The notes beneath the pieces were generated by a model. The model did not search any database. It was not told where the DNA came from and saw only the letters and a list, made by a program, of their open reading frames with translations. From the NCBI GenBank assembly GCA_965200775.1, contig OZ241383.1:1178001-1242000 (forward strand): a stretch of 64,000 nucleotides of DNA, written 5' to 3'. This DNA is from Poriferisocius sp965200775 (GTDB lineage: Bacteria > Actinomycetota > Acidimicrobiia > Acidimicrobiales > Bin134). Shown piece after piece: positions 51,784 to 59,045 of the stretch. Positions within the stretch are counted from its first letter, which is position 1; each line of letters starts with the position of its first letter. The position numbers were made by a program, and so were the translations under genes.

Positions 51784-52988
51784 CGGTCTTCTCCCCCCGT
51801 TCCCATGGTCTCCAGGATGGTCACCACGCAGGCGTTGCCGTCGATTCCGGCGGTGCCGCCCCCCATGGTCTCCACCGCGCCCAGCCGGGCTCCCGGCACC
51901 TGGCGGTCGGCGGCCATTCCCCGGAGCTGCCAGGCGATCTCGGCGATCTGGGCCAGCCCGGTGGCCCCCAGGGGATGCCCCCGAGACAGCAGACCTCCCG
52001 ACGGGTTGACCGGCTGGGGCCCACCCATCGCAGTGTGGCCCGACTCCACCAGCCGCCCTCCGGCCCCGAGGCCGCACATCCCCAGCGCCTCGGTGGTGAT
52101 GATCTCTCCGATGGTGAAGGCGTCGTGAACCTCGAACACATCGATGTCCTCCACGCCGACGCCGGCAGCCTCGTAAGCGCGGGCGGCGGTCTCGGCCACT
52201 ATGTCCCACCCCCACACCTTGGTGGTGGTCTGGTCCCACAGCTTCCCCGACCGCAGCACGCTGGATCGGATGGCCACCTCACCGGCCGGGTCGTGCGAAC
52301 CTCCCCGGGGGCCGACCACCGCTGCTGCAGCAGCGTCGGCGATGGAACAGCATTGGAACAGCGTGATCGGGTCGGCAACCATGCGGCTGCCCAGCACCTG
52401 CTCGATGGTGACCTCCTTGCGGTGCTGAGCCCGGAGGTTGCCCACCGCGTGACGCCGGTTCTTGACCGCCACTGCGGCCATCTGCTCGCACGTCACCCCG
52501 AACTCGTGCTGGTACCGGGTGGCCGACATGCCGTAGATGCTGGGCATGGCGAACCCCTGAGCACCGTCGGGGTCGGAAGCGATGGGGCTGATGGCCCCGT
52601 CGAAGCTCAAGGTCATGGTCTCGATGCCGAAAGCCAGCACCCGCTCGTACCGGCCCGACTCCACCGCCACCCGTGCTTCGTGGAACGCCGAGGTGCCGCT
52701 GGCACAGGCGTTCTCGATGGTGATCACCGGCACCTCGACTATGCCGATCTGCTGGAGGCTGCGGGTGACGGTACCCGGATCGCCGAAAACCGTGCCGGCG
52801 TACACCGCGTCCACGTCGGTGGCCTTCAAACCGGCGTCGTCCAGCGCCTCGACGGTGGCCTGCCATGCCAGGCGGGGGCCGCCCAAAGCGGTCTGCTTCC
52901 CAAACGCCGAGGTGCCCACTCCCCAGATCGACGAGGCAGCCGGGCCGGCCGCTGCCCCTGTCTCCACCCCGGTCGTCGCCATGGTCAT
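51780..52988 (-). CDS. Thiolase family protein, SCP-x/lipid-transfer type, catalytic residues kept
   Basis: A 402-residue thiolase-like protein. Nucleophile in TIENACASGTSAFHEA, the histidine of VHDAFTIGEI and that of LLSRGHPLGATGLAQ are all present, so it should be an active thiolase. The nearby DUF35/OB-fold gene (ATGA overlap) is the usual partner of SCP-x type thiolases and of Ltp2-type aldolases in steroid side-chain degradation. The start may be MTMATTG or the ATG two codons later. It contrasts with the related protein at 62598, which lacks the histidines. Confidence 0.88.
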   Translation of the reverse strand: MTMATTGVETGAAAGPAASSIWGVGTSAFGKQTALGGPRLAWQATVEALDDAGLKATDVDAVYAGTVFGDPGTVTRSLQQIGIVEVPVITIENACASGTSAFHEARVAVESGRYERVLAFGIETMTLSFDGAISPIASDPDGAQGFAMPSIYGMSATRYQHEFGVTCEQMAAVAVKNRRHAVGNLRAQHRKEVTIEQVLGSRMVADPITLFQCCSIADAAAAAVVGPRGGSHDPAGEVAIRSSVLRSGKLWDQTTTKVWGWDIVAETAARAYEAAGVGVEDIDVFEVHDAFTIGEIITTEALGMCGLGAGGRLVESGHTAMGGPQPVNPSGGLLSRGHPLGATGLAQIAEIAWQLRGMAADRQVPGARLGAVETMGGGTAGIDGNACVVTILETMGTGGEDR

Positions 52989-53383
52989 GGTCCGAGCCTT
53001 CGAACCGTGGGATCACCGTGCTCGCTCCACCCCGACAGCGCCACCCGGCTCTCCGGGGCCACCGCCTCGTCGGCGCCGTCAACGTGAGCGAGGATGCGAG
53101 GGCCGTCGTCGATGTCCACGTAGGCCAGGGTGAACGGCGGGGTGCGCCCCGGAACCGGGATGCGCAACACGGTCGAGCTGAACACCGTGCCGGCCGGGCC
53201 GAAGGTGGCCGCCCCCATGGAGTCGCTACTGCACATCGGGCAGCGAGGCGGAGACACCGCCAGTGGGTAGTGGCATTCATCGCACCGGCTGCCCACCAAC
53301 AACACCCGCCCGTCCTGCTGCACCAGCTCAGGTCGGGGGTCGGCTCCCCCTCGCTCCGGAGGCGTGATGGTGGCCGAACTCAC
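52985..53383 (-). CDS. DUF35 / OB-fold zinc-ribbon protein
   Basis: A 132-residue DUF35 protein with an N-terminal rubredoxin-like zinc ribbon CDECHYPLAVSPPRCPMC (C-x2-C, C-x2-C) and a C-terminal OB-fold (GTVFSSTVLRIPVPG, FTLAYVDIDDGPRILAHV). Such proteins bind thiolase-like partners and assist acyl-CoA transfer. GTG at 53383 (VSSATITPPERGG) is preferred; an ATG 63 nt upstream is possible but gives a non-family N-terminus. Its stop overlaps the thiolase ATG (ATGA). Confidence 0.85.
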   Translation of the reverse strand: MSSATITPPERGGADPRPELVQQDGRVLLVGSRCDECHYPLAVSPPRCPMCSSDSMGAATFGPAGTVFSSTVLRIPVPGRTPPFTLAYVDIDDGPRILAHVDGADEAVAPESRVALSGWSEHGDPTVRRLGP

Positions 53384-53478
53384 GGGGAGGAATCTACCAA
53401 CTGAGCCCCCCGGCCCTACGACTCGGCCCCGCGGCCACCATCTCATCCGCTCTCATGCGGCTCGTCCCTCGCCATCGT

Positions 53479-53508
53479 TTTACACCTGTCAGCCAGGTGG
53501 CCTACGCT
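53479..53508 (+). promoter_or_regulatory. Candidate promoter with a palindromic operator before the SDR operon
   Basis: TTTACA (53479-53484), an 18-nt spacer and TACGCT (53503-53508). The spacer contains CACCTG-N5-CAGGTG (53483-53488 and 53494-53499), a perfect inverted repeat placed where a TetR/GntR-type repressor would block polymerase. It is in the 157-nt divergent gap shared with the DUF35 gene. Confidence 0.4.
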
Positions 53509-53540
53509 GCGGGGCCGTACCGCAATCCAAGGGGGCTCGA

Positions 53541-54353
53541 ATGGGCATCGAGGGGCTTAGCTTCGTCATCACAGGCTCGGCGACCGGAATCGGGGCGGCA
53601 ACCGCCCAGGTGGCAGCCGGAAAGGGCGCCAACGTGATGGTGTCCGACCTCAACGACGACAAGGGTCAGGCAGTAGCCGACGAGATCAACGCATCGGGGG
53701 GCACAGCGGCCTACACCCACTGCGACGTGACCGATCCCGAACAGGTGGATGCCCTAATGGCGGCCACCGCCGAGGCGTTCGGGGGCATCGACGTGCTCCA
53801 CAACAACGCCGGTATCCACGAGACCGGGCTGGCCCCGGCCGAGCAATGCAGCCTGGAGGGGATGCCCCTCGAGGTGTTCCAGAAGGTGGTGGAGGTAAAC
53901 GCCATCGCCCCGTGGATCTGCTCCAAGGCCGCACTCCCCTACCTCAAGGCGAGCGACTGGCCTTCGATCATCAACGCAGCGTCAACCGGATCGCAGTCGG
54001 CCTACCCCAACAACTCGGCCTACGGCACCTCCAAGGGCGGCATCCGGCTGCAAACCCAGAACCTGGCCGTGGACCTGGCGGCGTTCGGCATCCGGGTGAA
54101 CTGCTACGGGCCCACCGCCATCGCTACCGACATGGTGACTGATTTCGTGAAGCAATCCGACGACCCGGTGGCGTTCGAGAAGGCGCTGATCAACACCTCG
54201 CTCATCCCCCGGTTGGGCAAGCCGTCCGAGGTGGGCGAGCTGGTGTGCTTCTTGGCCAGCAGGGAGGCCGGGTTCATCAACGGCGCCTACATCCTGATCG
54301 ACGGCGGCTCGCTGGCCTGGCGAGGCACTGTAGAGCAACTAGGAATGGAGTGA
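53541..54353 (+). CDS. Short-chain dehydrogenase/reductase
   Basis: A 270-residue SDR: SFVITGSATGIGAATAQVAA, VLHNNAGIHETG, INAASTGSQSAYPNNSAYGT with TSKGGIRLQTQNLAVDLA, and FINGAYILIDGGSLAWRG. The catalytic Ser-Tyr-Lys are in normal positions. Start chosen at MGIEGLSFVITG after AAGGGGG; the longer upstream ORF is a shadow. First of three plus-strand genes (SDR, SnoaL-like, ligase 3). Probably oxidises a secondary alcohol on a CoA-linked or ring substrate. Confidence 0.9.
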   Translation: MGIEGLSFVITGSATGIGAATAQVAAGKGANVMVSDLNDDKGQAVADEINASGGTAAYTHCDVTDPEQVDALMAATAEAFGGIDVLHNNAGIHETGLAPAEQCSLEGMPLEVFQKVVEVNAIAPWICSKAALPYLKASDWPSIINAASTGSQSAYPNNSAYGTSKGGIRLQTQNLAVDLAAFGIRVNCYGPTAIATDMVTDFVKQSDDPVAFEKALINTSLIPRLGKPSEVGELVCFLASREAGFINGAYILIDGGSLAWRGTVEQLGME

Positions 54354-54357
54354 TCCA

Positions 54358-54765
54358 ATGGCAGACAAGCAAGCAGTAACCGAACTGTTGAACCACGCCG
54401 GGGTGGCCTACGACGTGGGCGACAGCGACTTCCTCATCGGAATGTTCGCCCCCGACAACCCGGTGTTCGAGATGACCATCGCCGGTGGTGACCCCATCAC
54501 CTTCGAGGGATCGGAGGCAATCGCCGGGCTGTTCACCGGGGCCATGGACGAGCAGACCGACCAGCGCCGCCACGTGGTCACCAACCTCTACTTCGAGAAC
54601 GAGGCCGACGACTCGATCACCGCCATCAGCTATCTGGTGCTCATCACGGTGGAGAATGGGCAACTCACCGTGCTGTCCAGCGGCGTGTACACCGACGACT
54701 GCGTGCGGGTTGGCGACGACTGGAAGATCCAGAAGCGCTCTTTGGCCTTGGACCTGCCCTACTAG
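54358..54765 (+). CDS. SnoaL/NTF2-like fold protein
   Basis: A 135-residue NTF2-like protein: MADKQAVTELLNHAGVAYDV, SDFLIGMFAPDNPVFEMTIA, RRHVVTNLYFENEADDSITA, then a final strand VGDDWKIQKRSLALDLPY. This resembles the SnoaL-like subunits often found with ring-hydroxylating or dehydratase enzymes. It starts 4 nt after the SDR stop. An aspartate/histidine pair (D21-region and H in RRHV) could be catalytic as in scytalone dehydratase, but this is inference. Confidence 0.82.
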   Translation: MADKQAVTELLNHAGVAYDVGDSDFLIGMFAPDNPVFEMTIAGGDPITFEGSEAIAGLFTGAMDEQTDQRRHVVTNLYFENEADDSITAISYLVLITVENGQLTVLSSGVYTDDCVRVGDDWKIQKRSLALDLPY

Positions 54766-54777
54766 GGCCGGACCGCC

Positions 54778-56337
54778 ATGAACATCGGCCAGATCCCGGC
54801 CAAGTGGGCTCGCCAGACGCCCGACCGCGAGGCCATCATCGACTCCACCACCGGGCAGCGGGTCACGTTCGCGGCCTTTGACGAGCATGTACGGCAGTTG
54901 GCCAACGGCTTGGTGGGCCTGGGCCTGCAAAAGGGCGACCGGGTCGGCATCCTGAGCCAGAACTCGGTGGAGTACGCCGCCCTGTACTTCGCCTGCGGGC
55001 GCTCAGGCCTGGTGGCCCAGCCCATGAACTGGCGGCTGTCGCCCCCGGAGCTGGCCAAGATCGTCAACAACGGTGAGCCCCGGGCTTACATCTCCCACGG
55101 GTCCTATGCCGCTGAAGCCGCCGAGCTGTCGGAGATGACCACCTCGGTGGAGCACTGGCTCCAGTACGGCGAGGGGGGCGATGGCTCCTACGAAGAGCTG
55201 GTGGCCTCATCGTCGGATGCCGAACCCGAGGGGTCGTTCGATGTGGGCGGGGATGATCCGCTGTTCATCCTCTACACCGGGGGTACCACCGGGGAGTCGA
55301 AGGGCGCTCTGCACAGCCACCGCAGCGTTTGGTTCGGGATGCTCAACCAGACGGTGGCCGAGCGCATCGTACCCAGCGACGTGTACATGCTCACCGGGCA
55401 GATGTTCCACATCCCGGTGGTGCTGGCCATGAACTATCTGGCCCACGGCTGCCCGCTGGTGCTCATGAATTTCGACGCCACCCTGGCTCTGGAGCTGATC
55501 CAGGCCGAGCGGGTGTCGGCCTTCCTCGGCGTTACCACAATGTTGAACTGGATGATGGCGGTGGAGGGCTTCGAGAACTACGACATCTCCAGCCTTCGCA
55601 ACATCCAGTACGGCGGCGGCCCCATGCCGTCGCGGGTCATCACCGAGGCCATGGACAAGTTCCCCTGCACCCTTATCCAGGGGTACGGCCAGACCGAGGG
55701 CACCACCATGTGCTTTCTGTCCCAGGAGGACCACATCCGCGCCATCCGCGAAGGCCACCACCCCGAGCGGCTGCGGTCGTGCGGGCGGGAGGGGTTCGTC
55801 ACCTCGGTGCGGGTGGTGGACCCCGACGGGGTGGACGTGCCCCGCGACGGGAAGACCTCGGGGCAGATCATCGTTCGATCCGAGGCCAACATGGTCGGCT
55901 ATTTCGGCCGTCCCGACCTCACCGCTGAAACCATCAAGGACGGCTGGATGTGGACCGGCGACATCGCCACCTGGGACGAGGAGCGCTATGTGTTCATCGT
56001 CGACCGGGCCAAGGACATGATTATTTCCGGGGGCGAGAACATCTACTCCGTGCAGGTGGAGGAAGCCATCGCCACCCACGAGGCGGTGTTGGAAACCGCT
56101 GTCATCGGTGTTCCCGACGACACCTGGGGCGAGTCGGTGATGGCCTACGTGGTGCTCAAACCGAGCATGACGGCCACCGAGGACGACATCATCGAAGCGG
56201 CCCGCCGCAACCTGGCCTCCTACCAGAAGCCCAGGGCTGTGGAGTTCGTCGACGAACTACCCAAAGCCCCCACCGGCAAGATCCTCAAGCGAGTGCTGCG
56301 CGACCCCCACTGGGATGACCACGACCGCCAAGTCTGA
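54778..56337 (+). CDS. AMP-forming acyl-CoA synthetase (ligase 3)
   Basis: ANL-family ligase, 519 residues. ATP motif FILYTGGTTGESKGALHSHR (T-G-G-T-T-G-x-S-K-G), AMP motif IQGYGQTEGTT, hinge GWMWTGDIATWDEERYVFIV, DRAKDMIISGGENIYSVQVE, and C-terminal lysine in LPKAPTGKILKRVLRD. All catalytic elements are present. Close in style to medium-chain or FadD3/FadD17-like ligases, with no specific substrate readable. 12 nt after the SnoaL-like gene, hence same operon. Confidence 0.93.
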   Translation: MNIGQIPAKWARQTPDREAIIDSTTGQRVTFAAFDEHVRQLANGLVGLGLQKGDRVGILSQNSVEYAALYFACGRSGLVAQPMNWRLSPPELAKIVNNGEPRAYISHGSYAAEAAELSEMTTSVEHWLQYGEGGDGSYEELVASSSDAEPEGSFDVGGDDPLFILYTGGTTGESKGALHSHRSVWFGMLNQTVAERIVPSDVYMLTGQMFHIPVVLAMNYLAHGCPLVLMNFDATLALELIQAERVSAFLGVTTMLNWMMAVEGFENYDISSLRNIQYGGGPMPSRVITEAMDKFPCTLIQGYGQTEGTTMCFLSQEDHIRAIREGHHPERLRSCGREGFVTSVRVVDPDGVDVPRDGKTSGQIIVRSEANMVGYFGRPDLTAETIKDGWMWTGDIATWDEERYVFIVDRAKDMIISGGENIYSVQVEEAIATHEAVLETAVIGVPDDTWGESVMAYVVLKPSMTATEDDIIEAARRNLASYQKPRAVEFVDELPKAPTGKILKRVLRDPHWDDHDRQV

Positions 56338-56350
56338 ACTGGCCGGAGGG

Positions 56351-57895
56351 CTAGTGCTGGGAGTAGCAGATGTTGACGATGGCGGGCTCGGTGACGTCGT
56401 CGCCCTCCAGCTCGCCGACTATTCGGCCTTCGCTCAGCACCAGCACCCGCTGGCACACACCCACCAACTCTGAGAACTCCGAGGAGACGAACACCACTGC
56501 CTTACCCTCGGCAGCCAGCTCCTCCATGATGTCGTAGATCTCTTCTTTGCCATCCACGTCCACGCCGATGGTGGGCTCGTCGAAGATCAGCACCTCGGCA
56601 CCTTGCTCCAGCCACTTGGCTATGACCACCTTCTGCTGATTTCCTCCCGACAGCAAGCGAACTATCTGCCGCTCGCTGGGCGTGGCGATGCTCAGCCGCC
56701 CGATGCGCTGCTCGGCCGCCTTCTTCTCCGACTGAGCCGACGGAAACGGGGCCTTGGGCCGCACTCGGTGCCGGGTGAGGGAGGCCAAGGTGATGTTGTC
56801 ACGAACGCTGAAGTCCATGATGTTGCCCTGGGTCTTGCGATCCTCCGGTAGCAGCGCCATTCCGGCCTTCATGGCTTCATCGGGGTGGCGTCCACCGATC
56901 TCGGCACCCTGCACCCGCACGGTGCCGCTCTGTCGTTGATCGGCTCCGAACACCGCCCTGACCAACTCGGTGCGACCGCTTCCCATGAGCCCTCCCAAGC
57001 CCAGGATCTCGCCCTTACGCACGTCGAACGAGCAATGGTTCACCCCTGTAGGGGCGCTCAGATCCTCCACCTCCAAGAGCACCTGCGTTTCCGGCCTGCT
57101 CCCGACACCTCTGGCCACCCGCCTCTCGGAAGCAGTCTGAGCGTGCTCGTGGCCGGTTATGTGCCCTATGAGGGAGGTGCGGTCTTGTGATGAGGTGAGC
57201 TCGTCGGCCACCACTCGGCCGTTGCGCATCACCACCACCCGCTCCGTCAACTCGAAGATCTCCTCGAGACGGTGCGACACGTACACCACGACCATGCCGT
57301 CGTCTCGCAGTAACCGCACAACCGCGAACAGATGCTCAATCTCCTCGTCGGTCAGCGAGGCGCTTGGCTCGTCCAAAACCAGCAGGCGGGCTTGCTGAGC
57401 CAACCCGCGGGCGATCATCACCAACCGCTGCTGCGCAACGCTCAGCTCCCCCACCGGGGTTTTGGGGTCTATGCCAGCTTCCAGGCGCTCCAAGGGCTCG
57501 GCGGCCTGGCGGTAGAGTTCCGCCCAATCCACCAACAGGCCCATCCGGCGGGGGTAGCCGAGGCCCAGCATCACGTTCTCGGCCACCGACAGGTCCGCCA
57601 CGTCCTGTAGGTCTTGATGCACGAACGCCAGGCCGGCGATGGTGGCATCGTGGGGCCGATGCAGCACCAGGGGGGCGCCGTCCATGAGCAGGCGACCCTG
57701 ATCGGCGCGTTCCGCCCCTGCCATGATCTTGATGAGAGTGCTCTTTCCGGCACCGTTTTTGCCAACCAGGCCAACGATCTGCCCAGGCTCGAAGGCCAAG
57801 CTCACGTTGTCGACGGCCAAAACCCCCGGGTAGCGCTTCGTGACGTCGCAGATCTCCAGGAATGGGGCAGGTTCCGCCTGGGCAGCGGTGCTCAT
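56351..57895 (-). CDS. Sugar ABC transporter ATP-binding protein (RbsA/XylG type)
   Basis: A 514-residue double-ATPase of the ribose/xylose transporter class. First domain: Walker A GLVGKNGAGKSTLIKIMAGA, signature LSVAQQRLVMIARGLA, Walker B LLVLDEPSASL. Second domain: GLGGLMGSGRTELVRAVFGA (degenerate Walker A), signature LSGGNQQKVVIAKWL, Walker B VLIFDEPTIGV. The first-domain signature LSVAQ lacks the standard LSGGQ, as is usual in this class. ATG overlaps the permease stop (ATGA); the much longer frame upstream is a shadow of the permease. Provides energy for pentose or related sugar uptake. Confidence 0.93.
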   Translation of the reverse strand: MSTAAQAEPAPFLEICDVTKRYPGVLAVDNVSLAFEPGQIVGLVGKNGAGKSTLIKIMAGAERADQGRLLMDGAPLVLHRPHDATIAGLAFVHQDLQDVADLSVAENVMLGLGYPRRMGLLVDWAELYRQAAEPLERLEAGIDPKTPVGELSVAQQRLVMIARGLAQQARLLVLDEPSASLTDEEIEHLFAVVRLLRDDGMVVVYVSHRLEEIFELTERVVVMRNGRVVADELTSSQDRTSLIGHITGHEHAQTASERRVARGVGSRPETQVLLEVEDLSAPTGVNHCSFDVRKGEILGLGGLMGSGRTELVRAVFGADQRQSGTVRVQGAEIGGRHPDEAMKAGMALLPEDRKTQGNIMDFSVRDNITLASLTRHRVRPKAPFPSAQSEKKAAEQRIGRLSIATPSERQIVRLLSGGNQQKVVIAKWLEQGAEVLIFDEPTIGVDVDGKEEIYDIMEELAAEGKAVVFVSSEFSELVGVCQRVLVLSEGRIVGELEGDDVTEPAIVNICYSQH

Positions 57896-58914
57896 CGTTT
57901 CTGTGTCCCCAAGGCCGTCAGGAGCATGGCCATAACCAGAATCGCTCCCCTGGAGATGTCCAGGATGTCGCGGTCGTAGCCCAAGATGGTGAGCCCCGAC
58001 TGAACGGCCTGCAAAAAGATCACTCCGAGCACGGTCCCGGGAACGTTGAACAGGCCCCTCCTGGAGGCGGCTGCCCCGAGGAAGGCCGCGGCGTAGGCCG
58101 ACAGGAGCAGCGAAATACCCACCCGGGGAACCGACGAAGCGGTGCGAGCCGTGGTGGAAACAGCGGCCACCACTGCCGCCACTCCTACGATCACGAAACC
58201 CAGCGCCCGCAGCGCCTTGACGTTGATGCCCGAGAGCCGGGCCGCTTCGGGGTTTCCGCCGATGGCGTACATGTAGCGACCCATCTCGGTGCGCGACATG
58301 ACCAGCCACAAGATGATGGCCAGCCCGGCGGCGATCCACACCGGCGAGGTGAACTCTGTCCAAGGCTCTGGTTTGCCGATGCCCAAGTCTCGGTAGAGGT
58401 CGGGCATGTCGGCGCGGCCGGTGATGTTGCGCCCGTCGGTGATCATGTATTCCACGCCGAGCAATATCAGGAACGTGGCCAGGGTGGTGATGAACGAGGG
58501 CATGCCCACGTAGGACACAAGGGTGCCGTTGATGGCTCCGACCATCAGACCGAACAGCATGCCCACCAAGACGGCCAAGCCCCAGGGCCAGTCGTGGTTC
58601 ACGATTAGAACCACGATTGTGGCGGCCGCGGCCGAGAGGGTGCCGGCAATGGACAGGTCGAAGTCGCCCATGGCCAGCACCACGGTCAGGCCCAACGACA
58701 GCATCAGCAGAGGAGCAGCCAACCCGAGCTGGGTGCGTAGGTTGTCGATCTCGATGAAGCGGCTGTCGAGCACCGCGAAGATCACGACGCACCCCACCAA
58801 GGTCAGGAACACGCCGTACAGTGAGATGAACGAGAGCAGATCCTGGCCGGTGGGGACCCTGAATCTGGAGGGCCCGTTCTTCGGCGGCGCTTGAGCGGTG
58901 TTCGAATCAGTCAT
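57892..58914 (-). CDS. Sugar ABC transporter permease (RbsC type)
   Basis: A 340-residue membrane permease with about nine to ten hydrophobic helices. The family motif GDFDLSIAGTLSAAAATIVV and SRTEMGRYMYAIGGNPEAAR followed by LSGINV are typical of the BPD_transp_2 family (RbsC, XylH). Follows the binding-protein gene across 131 nt holding a strong hairpin, and is coupled to the ATPase by ATGA overlap. It works in the cytoplasmic membrane. Confidence 0.93.
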   Translation of the reverse strand: MTDSNTAQAPPKNGPSRFRVPTGQDLLSFISLYGVFLTLVGCVVIFAVLDSRFIEIDNLRTQLGLAAPLLMLSLGLTVVLAMGDFDLSIAGTLSAAAATIVVLIVNHDWPWGLAVLVGMLFGLMVGAINGTLVSYVGMPSFITTLATFLILLGVEYMITDGRNITGRADMPDLYRDLGIGKPEPWTEFTSPVWIAAGLAIILWLVMSRTEMGRYMYAIGGNPEAARLSGINVKALRALGFVIVGVAAVVAAVSTTARTASSVPRVGISLLLSAYAAAFLGAAASRRGLFNVPGTVLGVIFLQAVQSGLTILGYDRDILDISRGAILVMAMLLTALGTQKR

Positions 58915-58951
58915 TCATGACCTCCCCCTTCAGAAACTAGCCGATGGACGC

Positions 58952-58991
58952 GATTGAGCCGGCAGCAGGTGTACCCACTGCCGGCTCAATC
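58952..58991 (-). promoter_or_regulatory. 14-bp intercistronic hairpin after the binding-protein gene
   Basis: GATTGAGCCGGCAG (58952-58965) pairs perfectly with CTGCCGGCTCAATC (58978-58991) around a 12-nt loop. No T-tract follows on the transcribed strand. Such hairpins between binding-protein and permease genes usually protect the upstream mRNA or cause partial termination, giving excess binding protein. Confidence 0.6.
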
Positions 58992-59045
58992 AACTTCATT
59001 CCAGCGCCGAATCAGCTCAGCGCCGGACACTGCCGGTTGAGACGA

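Noticed and set aside
56351..58792. 813-residue version of the ABC ATPase
   Set aside because: The N-terminal 299 codons are a shadow of the permease gene; the RbsA-type N-terminus begins at the ATG overlapping the permease stop.
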